Below, one piece after another: positions 1-8,405 of a stretch of 64,000 nucleotides of DNA. The stretch comes from a virus. Numbering within the stretch: position 1 is the first letter of the stretch; every line of letters starts with the position of its first letter. The stretch is taken from positions 1 to 64,000 of the IMG/VR virus record IMGVR_UViG_3300007735_000883, one strand, 5' to 3'. The translations under genes and the position numbers were made by a program. The notes beneath the pieces were generated by a model. That model did no database searches and was not told where the DNA came from. It saw only the letters and a program-made list of their open reading frames with translations.

Positions 1-2
1 CT

Positions 3-560
3 TGTTCAAGGACTGGCAATGAATCACGAAACATCATTGATCACTACCATTACTGGAAGCATGAAGCGATTCTCGCAGACCTTGACACACGAGCGAATAA
101 CTTCTCTGTTCTTTGCAGCAATCTATATAACGACTTTAACATCGCTACTTGCATTAGGAACAGTAACGCTTTTTTGGCTAAGAAAGTGGTTATCTACGGG
201 TCTAAGCAATATGATCGTCGTGGCACTGTTGGTACTCACCACTATGTGCGTATGCTACACGCTGGAACGTTTCCGGGGCTGGTGCAAACGCTGGATTCCC
301 TGAGACAAGAGGTAGGGATGCCTCTCCATCTTGTGGCTGTTGATAATGTGCCAGGAGCCCATAGGATCGATTCGTACGCGTGGCCCAAGGAGAAGCACGT
401 AGTTATGATGTTTGGTCAGGAACAGGTGGGCCTGCCCGAAGAACTGCTACAGATTGCAGACGATGTGGTGTACATTGCACAGTACGGTTCCGTTCGTAGC
501 CTGAACGTGGGAACCGCATCAGGTGTGGTGATGTACGATTACTGTTCCAAGGTTCTGTAA
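3..560 (+). CDS. SpoU/TrmH-family RNA 2'-O-methyltransferase (5' end outside window)
   Basis: The reading frame is open from the left edge to the stop at 558-560, so this is the 3' part of a longer gene. A TTG at 174 is not the true start, because homology continues upstream of it. Visible SPOUT motifs are motif 1 (NIATCIRNSNAF, encoded just before 174), motif 2 (FGQEQVGLPEE) and motif 3 (GSVRSLNVGTASGVVMYDY), the last forming the knotted SAM-binding region. Family members 2'-O-methylate tRNA or rRNA; the substrate here cannot be told. The gene runs into a two-way terminator and converges with a tiny minus-strand gene. Such enzymes are not part of the T4 core, so acquisition from a bacterium is likely (inference). 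Confidence 0.85.
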   Translation, partial: CSRTGNESRNIIDHYHYWKHEAILADLDTRANNFSVLCSNLYNDFNIATCIRNSNAFLAKKVVIYGSKQYDRRGTVGTHHYVRMLHAGTFPGLVQTLDSLRQEVGMPLHLVAVDNVPGAHRIDSYAWPKEKHVVMMFGQEQVGLPEELLQIADDVVYIAQYGSVRSLNVGTASGVVMYDYCSKVL

Positions 561-579
561 ATAAATTTATTCTAAAAAG

Positions 580-618
580 AATAAGGGCTCCGACCGTCAC
601 AGGTGGGAGCCCGTTATT
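580..618. terminator. Bidirectional intrinsic terminator between convergent genes
   Basis: The stem GGGCTCC (585-591) pairs with GGAGCCC (606-612), extended by AATAA/TTATT with one bulged base. Read on the minus strand the hairpin is followed by TTATTCTTTTT, so it is a good terminator for the minus-strand gene at 638-754. On the plus strand the T-tract is weak, but it lies 20 nt after the methyltransferase stop. The GGGCTCC/GGAGCCC core recurs in the terminator after gene 23. Confidence 0.7.
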
Positions 619-637
619 CCATACTTAGTTGTTCTAT

Positions 638-754
638 TTACTTTTTCTTGGTTTTACAGCAGGTTTTCTTTTTACAGACCGGGGCAGACTTAATGCCTAG
701 TTTGATTAAAAGTGGGTTTACTTTGGATTTAATCCATTTTAAAACGTTTTGCAT
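638..754 (-). CDS. Small lysine-rich protein with a CC pair (38 aa, unknown)
   Basis: The minus strand reads ATG at 754 to TAA at 638 and gives 38 residues starting MQNVLKWIKSKVNP. It ends in a basic, cysteine-containing tail (VCKKKTCCKTKKK). A strong ribosome site, AAAGGGGG, lies about 7 nt upstream of the ATG, and a late-promoter-like GATAAATA lies further upstream at 777-784. The stop is followed by a hairpin with a T-rich tail. Start, ribosome site, promoter and terminator together argue for a real gene despite its size. The N-terminal half could form an amphipathic helix. Function is unknown; a basic DNA- or RNA-binding peptide is only a guess. Confidence 0.6.
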   Translation of the reverse strand: MQNVLKWIKSKVNPLLIKLGIKSAPVCKKKTCCKTKKK

Positions 755-776
755 AAACACACCCCCTTTCGTACAG

Positions 777-784
777 TATTTATC
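777..784 (-). promoter_or_regulatory. T4-type late promoter motif (GATAAATA) for the 38-aa gene
   Basis: GATAAATA on the minus strand differs from the T4 late consensus TATAAATA only at the first base. It lies about 20 nt upstream of the start codon, with a strong ribosome site in between. Confidence 0.4.
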
Positions 785-832
785 TAAAACGGAAATTGCA
801 TAGATACTGTGTATCCCCCACCGGGTGCATTA

Positions 833-844
833 TATACTGAGAGG
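833..844 (+). promoter_or_regulatory. -10-like element fused to ribosome site before the 850 gene
   Basis: TATACT (833-838) is followed at once by GAGAGG (839-844), 5 nt before the ATG at 850. The same TATACT-NAGAGG arrangement precedes gp33 at 7205-7216. No convincing -35 is seen. Confidence 0.3.
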
Positions 845-849
845 ATCAC

Positions 850-1200
850 ATGGTAGACAAACTCCTAGGCTTACAAAACCAGTTACGTATCTTCCACTGG
901 CAGACCCCTAGTTACGCAGAACACAAAGCGTTAGGAAAAGCGTATGAAGCCTTAGACGGTCTGATAGACACGTTTGTGGAATCGTGGATGGGAGCCACAG
1001 GCGAAAAGATCCAAGCAGGATTTAAAATTACTCTGGTAGACCACAAGAACAAAGCTGCTGTAGACCTTATGAATCAAGCGTACACGTTCCTTACCGGAGA
1101 ACTGGAAGAAACCTTAAAAGGTCGTAGTGAGCTCCTAAACATCCGTGACGAGATGCTGGGCGTGGTACAACAAACCCGATACCTGTTGACCCTGGGCTGA
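850..1200 (+). CDS. Conserved small phage protein, DUF5856-like (116 aa)
   Basis: The N-terminus LQNQLRIFHWQTPSYAEHKA resembles a family of about 110-130 residues found in T4-like marine phages (DUF5856-like, recalled, not searched). The pattern of His/Glu-bearing helices (IFHWQT, AEHKALGKAYEALD) is reminiscent of Dps/ferritin-like helical bundles, but a full metal-binding site is not evident. The start at 850 is supported by GAGAGG 5 nt upstream. The next gene begins 14 nt after its stop, so the two may be co-transcribed. No function can be assigned with confidence. Confidence 0.6.
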   Translation: MVDKLLGLQNQLRIFHWQTPSYAEHKALGKAYEALDGLIDTFVESWMGATGEKIQAGFKITLVDHKNKAAVDLMNQAYTFLTGELEETLKGRSELLNIRDEMLGVVQQTRYLLTLG

Positions 1201-1213
1201 TACATACTAGTGT

Positions 1214-4200
1214 ATGAGTACTACTTCTGCATCATGTTGCTGTGATCCTGTATCTGGCGGCCTTTACGGTGGTTACTACGTTAAAGGCTCTGGTAATGAA
1301 AAACTTTCATCTGATGATACCTTTGGCTTTAATGGTAACAGTTTAAATTTAAATCTAGCAGAGGTAGACAAATGTATACCTTGTACAGCAGGAATTCACG
1401 GAGCAATTCGAATATGGATTGGTCGTGGACGATTTAATGAGCCTATTGGAAAACCACAACGAATATTTATAGAAGGATACGGAAACGTCTTCGGACAAGA
1501 CGCTAATGCTTATCCGCAAATTTATCCTGTCCTTGTGAATTACGGTCAGGAAAACGACAGTTTAGAAGAAAAAGGTCTTTTAATAAGCAAATTTCCGTCG
1601 CTTGAATCTATGGGATGGACAGAAAGCGGTGCATGGTTTACCCCTGTACCTACCACAATAATTTTAGAGCCTGCTGGCCTACCGCCTTTACCAACACCCG
1701 AACTGCCTAATATAAAAGACGGTTCTTTTGACAACCACTACAAAACACTAATAAACTTAATAAAACAAAAACCATTAGAGTTAGATGAAGACGGAAATCC
1801 TTTTAAAATATGTGACTGTTTTACCGATAATTTGTATACTAGTCCAGATAAAACAGAAAAAGAAAACAATAGAGCAAGAAGATTGCAACTTTTATGTGAA
1901 CAATATAATGTAGGAATAAACTCGGCACATATAGAGTGGAAACCCTCCAAATACATCGGTAAACACGATACTACTATTATTTCTCCATTAAAAACTTTAG
2001 AACCAGGAGAATTAGCGTTAGCTAAATGTATAAACACAAACGGTAAAGACGGTTGTTGTGAACTACCACAACAAACAAAACACGCAACAAGTATAATTTT
2101 ACCTAAAAAATTAGAAAACCAAAGAATTGAACCGCCTATAATGATGAATCTTCCGTATATTGTCGGTAAATATAATGAAGATCCATTTTTTAAAGTAAGA
2201 CCAACCCCCGCCGATTATTCCTATAATTCCGCGTGTACAAATTTTTATGAACCGCGTACACCACACAACACTGACCGCATGAAAGCCCCTATAATAGCTA
2301 ATCTCAGGGCGTTCTTACAAGTGATGTATCTTGCACCGGACGGATTTAACGGATATCCGTTCCAAGGAATTAAAGGGTTTGAAAGTGCTGTGATTGTACC
2401 AGGAATGTTTGATAACGGGTGGATATTCATGTGGCCTCAAGAAGCCAAGTCTGGAGAATACAATGAGGCTATAAGCCAGCTGTTAACACCAGACGCTAAA
2501 ACTTGGGAGAGATGTAAAAAAGTTTTAAAAGAACCATCAATAACCGGAACTGCTGTTGGTGCTGCTCCAGGATGTCCTGATTGTATTACTGACCCGTGTT
2601 TAGGCGGCGGCAGAGGATCACAACCATGCGAAGGTAGTGGAACATTAGTTCGTGATCCGGGAGAGATAATAACACTTCCTGCTCTTCCGGGAACATTTGT
2701 TCCAGCACAAAAAGCAAACATATATTATTCTGGAGCCAGCGATTCTGAACTTTCTAAAATATCAAAAAGAAGTTTGATGTATTTTACTTTAAACGGAGAA
2801 ACAAAATTTGCTTCTTGTCCTTTAGATGGAGGTTCTAGTAATGATTATACAATAACCTCGTGTGGTGGAACGTTTATATTCGGTAGATGTTGTTTTGGAG
2901 GTGGTAGTGTTGCTACTCCCAGATCAAACGGAGAACCGGTTTGTCCAAACAGATCTGGAACATCGTTTCTAACAAAATATACAATGGGAGAAATTATATA
3001 CGATATACAAAAAATTAAAACAAACGATCCATTTATACGATTTTATATAAATCCAACAGGTCGTGGTTTATATTTTGGAGATCCCGCATATAAAACATCA
3101 TCTAAAGTTTATAATATACAATCAAAAATATTAGAACAAAAAAGTGGATGTGGTAAATGGTTAGGACCGGCAACACATGCAATATTAAACGACAATGCCA
3201 TCTATAATTGGTGGAATATGGATGATGCAGAACTGTTGATGCCAGAGAAAGACACAACAACCACATTAAATTTAATAGAACCCAGACCATTACTGTGGCA
3301 AGGAACACAGGCCGTATTAGAACCGGGCTTACAAAATTCAGAAGGCACGTGCACATGTTGCGACAAAACGTGTCAGGCGCGTAAAGGATGTGTTGGTAGA
3401 GCGTGTATAGAAGCAGAAATAGTTTCTGGACAAGGATGTGGTGAAGAACCCACTTCTAGTATAACTTACAGATACGGAACACCAACTTGTACTGGGTGTG
3501 TACAAAAAGAAGGAAGATCAGAAACTGGAGATTGTGGTTCTGATGGCGGGACGTGGAAAACTGAAGTAAGTTATAGTTACACTATAACAACATATTGTGG
3601 TGCTGCACAGTTCTTCCATAATCAGTACTGTCTACGAAATCCAGATTTGTGTGATCCATTTTGCGAGTCTGGGGACGGTCCGTGTTGTTGTTGTGCAGAT
3701 GATGGCGACGATGACTGTGAAAGTGATGCCCCTCCAGAAGGTTTTTTTTGTAACCAGAAACCGGATAAATGGAAAAACAATCCTGGTGTTATTCATACAG
3801 AAGATGGTTATACTAATTATGGAGCAATGTTATCTGGAATAGGCAGTATGTACGCGATCAAAACGTTTAATAAAAAAGGTTATAAACAAACAAGTCCATA
3901 TAATGGAATTGTATTGTCTATCACAACCAGACAATACAAACAGACATTAATTACAAGTTTATACGGGAAAGATTTAGAATTTGGAAGTATAGATCTTCAA
4001 ACATTTGCTGCAGATGAAACAACATTTAGAAAAAATTTATCTTCGCCTAGAGGGGGTGTAGGAGAAGCTGAAATTATTACATCGACTATTGGGATAGGAA
4101 CAGATCCATTTTCTCTTTATTGGAGACAGAATTGGGGTAGAGGTGTATTTGGAACAACAAAATATTTACGTAAACGTAGTTGGCCACAAGGAGTTATGGT

Positions 4201-4597
4201 TGATCCTATAAAGAAAAAACCAGCCTCGGCACAACCACTTCCAAACGAACAAGAATTTATACAAAACGTGAAAGAAATTCTTAAAAATAGAGTTTCTAAA
4301 TATCCCACACAATCAATTAGAGGCGGAGATGATGATGGTTGTGATTTTGGAGAAGTTACTACTTATTGGAAAGAACGAGCAATATACGAACTGGCTGATA
4401 TTTTTGCGATAAAATCGGATCCCACAGTGAAAACCGACTATTATCCTGCAGGAATACCTGATCTTAGTTCTACTTCTGTAAAATTAGTAGTAAAAGGTAA
4501 TGGTATAGTTACTATTAGTTCGGGATATGAAGAATATGATTTAAATTGGTTTTTTACATCATATAAAAATATGTTAGATTTAACACCACTAGTTTAA
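1214..4597 (+). CDS. Giant cysteine-rich putative virion protein (1127 aa, unknown)
   Basis: No family is recognised. The protein is rich in Gly, Asn, Thr, Tyr and Cys. Cysteines cluster at the N-terminus (SASCCCDP), around residues 455-470, 540-580, 710-740 and 810-850 (including CCCCADDGDDDCESD). There is no transmembrane stretch or Walker motif. Composition resembles the adhesins at 32428-41691, with CC pairs and long polar beta-like segments, so a large exposed virion or fibre protein is the best inference. It converges with the minus-strand gene at 4600 with only 2 nt between the stops. No clear ribosome site is seen before the ATG. Confidence 0.6.
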   Translation: MSTTSASCCCDPVSGGLYGGYYVKGSGNEKLSSDDTFGFNGNSLNLNLAEVDKCIPCTAGIHGAIRIWIGRGRFNEPIGKPQRIFIEGYGNVFGQDANAYPQIYPVLVNYGQENDSLEEKGLLISKFPSLESMGWTESGAWFTPVPTTIILEPAGLPPLPTPELPNIKDGSFDNHYKTLINLIKQKPLELDEDGNPFKICDCFTDNLYTSPDKTEKENNRARRLQLLCEQYNVGINSAHIEWKPSKYIGKHDTTIISPLKTLEPGELALAKCINTNGKDGCCELPQQTKHATSIILPKKLENQRIEPPIMMNLPYIVGKYNEDPFFKVRPTPADYSYNSACTNFYEPRTPHNTDRMKAPIIANLRAFLQVMYLAPDGFNGYPFQGIKGFESAVIVPGMFDNGWIFMWPQEAKSGEYNEAISQLLTPDAKTWERCKKVLKEPSITGTAVGAAPGCPDCITDPCLGGGRGSQPCEGSGTLVRDPGEIITLPALPGTFVPAQKANIYYSGASDSELSKISKRSLMYFTLNGETKFASCPLDGGSSNDYTITSCGGTFIFGRCCFGGGSVATPRSNGEPVCPNRSGTSFLTKYTMGEIIYDIQKIKTNDPFIRFYINPTGRGLYFGDPAYKTSSKVYNIQSKILEQKSGCGKWLGPATHAILNDNAIYNWWNMDDAELLMPEKDTTTTLNLIEPRPLLWQGTQAVLEPGLQNSEGTCTCCDKTCQARKGCVGRACIEAEIVSGQGCGEEPTSSITYRYGTPTCTGCVQKEGRSETGDCGSDGGTWKTEVSYSYTITTYCGAAQFFHNQYCLRNPDLCDPFCESGDGPCCCCADDGDDDCESDAPPEGFFCNQKPDKWKNNPGVIHTEDGYTNYGAMLSGIGSMYAIKTFNKKGYKQTSPYNGIVLSITTRQYKQTLITSLYGKDLEFGSIDLQTFAADETTFRKNLSSPRGGVGEAEIITSTIGIGTDPFSLYWRQNWGRGVFGTTKYLRKRSWPQGVMVDPIKKKPASAQPLPNEQEFIQNVKEILKNRVSKYPTQSIRGGDDDGCDFGEVTTYWKERAIYELADIFAIKSDPTVKTDYYPAGIPDLSSTSVKLVVKGNGIVTISSGYEEYDLNWFFTSYKNMLDLTPLV

Positions 4598-4599
4598 AT

Positions 4600-5913
4600 T
4601 TATGCTTTTATTAAAACAACAGAAGATACAGACAAATCATTTTCTGTTAAAAGATATAGAGTGTCTATGGTATCCTCTGTTATTTTAAGATAGAGCTCAG
4701 AACCAATACCTTCTGGATTAGTTGTTCCAAATACACTATCGTAATAATATTGAATGTCTTTTCTGTCTGTTGTGTTTGGTGTTTTGGTAATTCTGATAGG
4801 AAGACCCAAATTAGTAGAATCGTTCTGTATAATTTTATAAATTTTTCCTGTTTCTACTAAAATTACATCTACAACTTTTCCGTTTATCATTATTTTATTT
4901 TCGCCATCAAAAGAAATATACAGATCTTCTTGAAGTGTCGAATCAAACAAAGTATATTCTAATTTTGTTGTTTCTATAATTTGGCTGTTTACTGTAATTG
5001 TACTTAAAATAATAGGATCAGGAATTGCAGTACAAATACCGGGAGAAAATTGAAATAAACTATTGCTCCTTACATCACACTCATATTCTGTTGTATTATT
5101 AATGTATTTTTTTTCTGTTAAATTATAACAACAGCCAATTGTGGTTTTATTTAAACTACTTGCTCTGGTTTTATTTTTTGCTTTTGTGTATACATTTATA
5201 AGAGTGGGAGAGCCCAGCAATGATTCGTTTGTAGCTTTAGATTTTAATTTTAGTACTTCTTTGTTGTTTATAGTTGTAAATTCTAATACTTCAAATTTTT
5301 TATTATTATTTTGAGAATTTAAATTAATAATCTCTATTAAATCTCCTTCTTGAAAATAATAATCACTTAATGAATTTTTTGTATTAGGATTTACACCAAC
5401 CACTAAAGAATTTTTTATTGCATTTATATCAGACCAAGAAGCAGAAGATGGAGTCAGGATTGGAGAAGATATAAAATAATCTCCCAAAAATACTTTTTGT
5501 AAATCTGTGGAGTTTATACTTGTTGTGGTTTTTGCAAAAAGAATATTGTCTTTAAATTCTCTAAAATACAAATCTAAAGTAAAAGTTTTGTCGATATTTT
5601 TGGTTTCATCTAGATACGATGCATTTGAAAACGATAATCCTGATAAATTGTTTAAATTTTTAAATAGTATTTGTAAATATGTTTTGTCTTTATCCGATGC
5701 GCCACTATAATCCAACATAACTTTTGTTTCTGCATCTTCTGTATAAAATACTAAATTTGGTTTAGATTCTAATGGTCCATCAGAATTAAATAATTCACGT
5801 TCATTGTCTGTTATTTGGATATAGTGAAATACACCACCACGAACTAAAATATATTGATCTGGTTCTTGTTCAATACTATTAGCTAACAGTATATTTGTGT
5901 TTTGAATTGGCAT
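4600..5913 (-). CDS. Putative virion/fibre protein with one Cys-rich module (437 aa)
   Basis: No named family is recognised. Asn/Thr/Ser-rich, beta-like sequence surrounds one cysteine-rich motif in the middle (IGCCYNLTEKKYI, then single Cys at EYECD and PGICT). This GCC-x(n)-C-x(n)-C pattern is the same type of module repeated in the adhesin cluster at 32428-41691. It starts 1 nt after the stop of the fibre-like gene 5915-7153 and must be co-transcribed with it. A role as a fibre or adhesin subunit is inferred from composition and neighbour only. Confidence 0.6.
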   Translation of the reverse strand: MPIQNTNILLANSIEQEPDQYILVRGGVFHYIQITDNERELFNSDGPLESKPNLVFYTEDAETKVMLDYSGASDKDKTYLQILFKNLNNLSGLSFSNASYLDETKNIDKTFTLDLYFREFKDNILFAKTTTSINSTDLQKVFLGDYFISSPILTPSSASWSDINAIKNSLVVGVNPNTKNSLSDYYFQEGDLIEIINLNSQNNNKKFEVLEFTTINNKEVLKLKSKATNESLLGSPTLINVYTKAKNKTRASSLNKTTIGCCYNLTEKKYINNTTEYECDVRSNSLFQFSPGICTAIPDPIILSTITVNSQIIETTKLEYTLFDSTLQEDLYISFDGENKIMINGKVVDVILVETGKIYKIIQNDSTNLGLPIRITKTPNTTDRKDIQYYYDSVFGTTNPEGIGSELYLKITEDTIDTLYLLTENDLSVSSVVLIKA

Positions 5914-5914
5914 A

Positions 5915-7153
5915 TTACGATGCGATATAGTTTATAGTTACAGGATATGTTCCAGAACTACTGAAGAAAAGATTTTGTAGATTGTTGGTTTCGATGAAAA
6001 TACTCTGGCCAGAACTAAGTGGATATCCTGTGCCGTTACTTTCTCCGTTTCCTTCAATAACTACATCTTTTCCGGTGTTGGTTGCTGAAGCTTTAATAGT
6101 TATACCAGAATAAAGAGCTGTAGACGTATCAAATGTTGTCATGGGGCTGTTTATTGTTAACGTTCCAATATAAACTTGTCCTGGTTTTTGAGATACTGTG
6201 CTTACTCCGGTAGCAACCTTGTTGTAGATGGACTCAATGCTGGAACACTGTGTTTGCAGATCTGTTAGCTGACTTTGAACCACTTGTAAAGATGCGTATA
6301 GTGCATTAAGATCTACAGACACTGCACCATCTATGGATACCGGCATAGAAGTAGACCATACTACAGGAACAGCATCGCTGGCACCCAATCCTTTAATACG
6401 AACAGCTGGTCCGGTGGTAGCTCCAGCCACGAATAAAGGAATTGCTTGATTGGCTTGACAAATACCAATAATAGTACCTACAGACACGGTTGCAGTAAAT
6501 CCAGATCCCACTAGATTTACATTTAATGCCCCTGAGGTGGAGTTAATTGCGTTTCCAGAACCGTCACGCAGAGTGACTGGAATCATGGTTTCGCCATTGT
6601 TTCCCCCGTAAACCCTGACACCATCGTATCCAGGTAGCAGGTATCGACCACCAGTAACACCAATGGTTCCTGAAACGGTTACGCTATCTGTGGTGGAATT
6701 TAGTCTACGACCACCGGTAATGCCTATTTCGATTCCTCCGGTAACGCCCTGAACATACACATTACCTAATACGCTAACATTTCCGGTAACGCCAAGACGC
6801 ACGCCGTTTGTTACGCCTTGAACGTACCCGTTAATTTGCACTGGAGTATACGAAGTAGAAGTTGTGCCAGATACTACCAACGGAATGGTGCTGCTACCAG
6901 ACAGCCCGTTTACCATACGGAAATTTCCAAGTCCTCCAACGCTACCAGTAATTCCTAAAGTCGCTGTTACGGTACGAATATCTACTGGAAGTGGAGCACT
7001 TGTGGTTACTCTGGAACTAGTATTTGCTGGGCCCCAAGCAAGTTTTACTATTTGTACGTGGCCGTTTGTGATGCCTGTACTGCTGTAATCTGTGGCTATG
7101 GAAGCGGTATTTCCTGTTATATCTACTGTTAAATTTTCGTCTATGTCTGGCAT
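5915..7153 (-). CDS. Fibre-like protein with Gly-Val-Thr-Gly repeats (412 aa)
   Basis: The middle part is built from short repeats of the type GVTGNVSVLGN, GVTGGIEIGITGG and VSGTIGVTGG, as in trimeric beta-structured phage fibres. A coiled-coil-like helix follows (LNALYASLQVVQSQLTDLQTQ), then a compact C-terminal domain (FDTSTALYSGITIKA... VTINYIAS). There is no signal peptide and a single Cys. The ribosome site GGAG lies about 9 nt before the ATG at 7153. It heads a two-gene minus-strand operon with the gene at 4600. It is a structural protein by composition; attachment site and receptor are unknown. Confidence 0.65.
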   Translation of the reverse strand: MPDIDENLTVDITGNTASIATDYSSTGITNGHVQIVKLAWGPANTSSRVTTSAPLPVDIRTVTATLGITGSVGGLGNFRMVNGLSGSSTIPLVVSGTTSTSYTPVQINGYVQGVTNGVRLGVTGNVSVLGNVYVQGVTGGIEIGITGGRRLNSTTDSVTVSGTIGVTGGRYLLPGYDGVRVYGGNNGETMIPVTLRDGSGNAINSTSGALNVNLVGSGFTATVSVGTIIGICQANQAIPLFVAGATTGPAVRIKGLGASDAVPVVWSTSMPVSIDGAVSVDLNALYASLQVVQSQLTDLQTQCSSIESIYNKVATGVSTVSQKPGQVYIGTLTINSPMTTFDTSTALYSGITIKASATNTGKDVVIEGNGESNGTGYPLSSGQSIFIETNNLQNLFFSSSGTYPVTINYIAS

Positions 7154-7191
7154 TTATTTCTCCGGAGGTAATGGAAAAAGTGTGGTGTAAC

Positions 7192-7205
7192 ACCTATATA
7201 TAGGT
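7192..7205. promoter_or_regulatory. 14-bp perfect palindrome abutting a -10 element (possible operator)
   Basis: ACCTATATATAGGT is a perfect inverted repeat. It lies in the 70-bp space between the divergent genes 5915-7153 (minus) and gp33 (plus). Its last base is the first base of TATACT (7205-7210), followed by the ribosome site AAGAGG. The position would suit a repressor site or a DNA-bend element; no binding protein is known. Confidence 0.35.
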
Positions 7206-7223
7206 ATACTAAGAGGTTTATAT

Positions 7224-7454
7224 ATGGTCTTATATTTTGATGAAGAAACCCAAAACGATTTTTGCCGCCAGATAGAAAAATATGTTGAAAAGTGGGGTGT
7301 TCGTTATATGGATGCGGTTATCGCTATCTGTGAAACCAAAGACATTCCTGTGGAAGGTGTGGCAAAGGTGTTGTCTAAGCCCATAATAGAAAAAATTAAA
7401 GAAGAGGGAGAAAATTTAAATTTTCTTCCAAAAACAACAAAATTGCCAATTTAA
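7224..7454 (+). CDS. 33: Late promoter transcription accessory protein gp33
   Basis: This is a 76-residue protein of the size of T4 gp33-type co-activators. The core FDEETQNDFCRQIEKYVEKWG with MDAVIAICE, and the C-terminus NFLPKTTKLPI, match the gp33 family of T4-like marine phages as I recall it. gp33 bridges host RNA polymerase and the gp45 sliding clamp so that gp55-dependent late promoters fire. The ribosome site AAGAGG lies 7 nt before the ATG. Gene 32 follows, as in related phages. gp55 is also encoded in this window (59110); gp45 is not seen. Confidence 0.8.
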   Translation: MVLYFDEETQNDFCRQIEKYVEKWGVRYMDAVIAICETKDIPVEGVAKVLSKPIIEKIKEEGENLNFLPKTTKLPI

Positions 7455-7455
7455 T

Positions 7456-7483
7456 TTGACTTTGTTGATACGTGTTGTATATT
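7456..7483 (+). promoter_or_regulatory. Sigma-70-like promoter of gene 32 (TTGACT-N16-TATATT)
   Basis: The -35 TTGACT (7456-7461) and -10 TATATT (7478-7483) are 16 bp apart. A TAGGAG ribosome site and the gene 32 ATG (7502) follow. The same hexamers and spacing recur at 41695 and 63511. Confidence 0.6.
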
Positions 7484-7501
7484 TGCATTATAGGAGATTA
7501 T

Positions 7502-8371
7502 ATGGGATTTAAAGATCTAAAGAAGAATTCGTCGTCAATGGCCTCCAAGCTCCAAGAAGAGCTAGAGAAGAGCAACAAGACCAATGAGTATAAGGATGAC
7601 CGTTTTTGGCGTCCTACTCTGGACTCTGCTAGTAATGGATACGCGGTTATTCGATTCCTTCCTGCAGTTGAGGGTGAGGATATTCCGTGGGTTAAGCTGT
7701 ACTCTCACGCGTTTAAGGGCAAGGGTGGTTGGTTTATTCACAACTGTCCTACAACTCTTGGCGAGAAGTGCCCGGTTTGTGAAGCAAACTCTGAACTTTG
7801 GAATAGTGGTACTGAAAGCGATAAGCGTATTGCTCGTGATCGTAAGCGTAAGCTTAATTACGTGTCTAATATTCTTGTTGTGGAAGATCCTGCTGCTCCT
7901 CAAAACAAGGGCAAGGTGTTCCTGTTCAAGTACGGCAAAAAGATCTTTGAGAAGATTCAAGAGCAAATGAATCCGGAATTTGATGACGAGACTGCGGTTA
8001 ATCCGTTTGATTTCTGGAAGGGCGCAAACTTCAAGCTTAAGATTCGCAAGGTTGAAGGTTACGTAAACTACGACAAGTCAGAGTTTAGTGCTGCCACAGA
8101 ACTGTTTGATGGTGATGACGCCAAGCTTGAGGCTCTGTGGAAGAAGCAATACGCTCTCAAGGAGTTTATTAATCCTAAGGAGTTTAAGAGCTACCCTGAA
8201 CTCAAGACCAAGCTTGTTGATGCTCTTGGTGGCGATCTACGTGCGTCTGGTGGTAATGATGAAACAGTAGAAGACGAGCCAGTGGTTCGTTCAAGCCGTA
8301 AGCCCCTGCCAAAGTCAGAACCTGACGAGGATGTTGATGTAGAATCGTATCTAAAGTCTCTGGAAGACTAA
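7502..8371 (+). CDS. 32: Single-stranded DNA-binding protein gp32
   Basis: The 289-residue product matches T4 gp32 in layout. A basic N-terminal co-operativity region (MGFKDLKKNSSSMASK) precedes an OB-fold core with zinc ligands H69, C82, C90 and C93 (HNCPTTLGEKCPVC). The C-terminal tail is acidic (DETVEDEPVV... PDEDVDVESYLKSLED) and recruits partner proteins in the family. It coats ssDNA during replication, recombination and repair. The ATG at 7502 is chosen over an upstream one at 7472 because TAGGAG lies 6 nt before it and MGFK is the family N-terminus. Codons are richer in G/C endings than in neighbours, as in gp22 and gp23, which fits high expression. Confidence 0.97.
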   Translation: MGFKDLKKNSSSMASKLQEELEKSNKTNEYKDDRFWRPTLDSASNGYAVIRFLPAVEGEDIPWVKLYSHAFKGKGGWFIHNCPTTLGEKCPVCEANSELWNSGTESDKRIARDRKRKLNYVSNILVVEDPAAPQNKGKVFLFKYGKKIFEKIQEQMNPEFDDETAVNPFDFWKGANFKLKIRKVEGYVNYDKSEFSAATELFDGDDAKLEALWKKQYALKEFINPKEFKSYPELKTKLVDALGGDLRASGGNDETVEDEPVVRSSRKPLPKSEPDEDVDVESYLKSLED

Positions 8372-8374
8372 AAG

Positions 8375-8402
8375 AAAAGGCCCCGTAAAGGGGCCTTTTT
8401 TA
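8375..8402. terminator. Strong bidirectional terminator after gene 32
   Basis: AAAAGGCCCC / GGGGCCTTTT with a 5-nt loop is followed by a T-tract. It lies 3 nt after the gene 32 stop and 3 nt before the end of the convergent minus-strand gene. The stem is flanked by A and T runs on both sides, so it serves both strands. Confidence 0.9.
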
Positions 8403-8405
8403 TTT

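Noticed and set aside
19-303. 94-residue plus-strand ORF with a hydrophobic stretch at the left edge
   Set aside because: It lies over the open frame of the SpoU/TrmH methyltransferase, whose motif 1 is readable in the other frame across the same bases.
603-803. 66-residue plus-strand ORF
   Set aside because: It starts with GTG inside the terminator stem, has no ribosome site, and overlaps the better supported minus-strand 38-residue gene.
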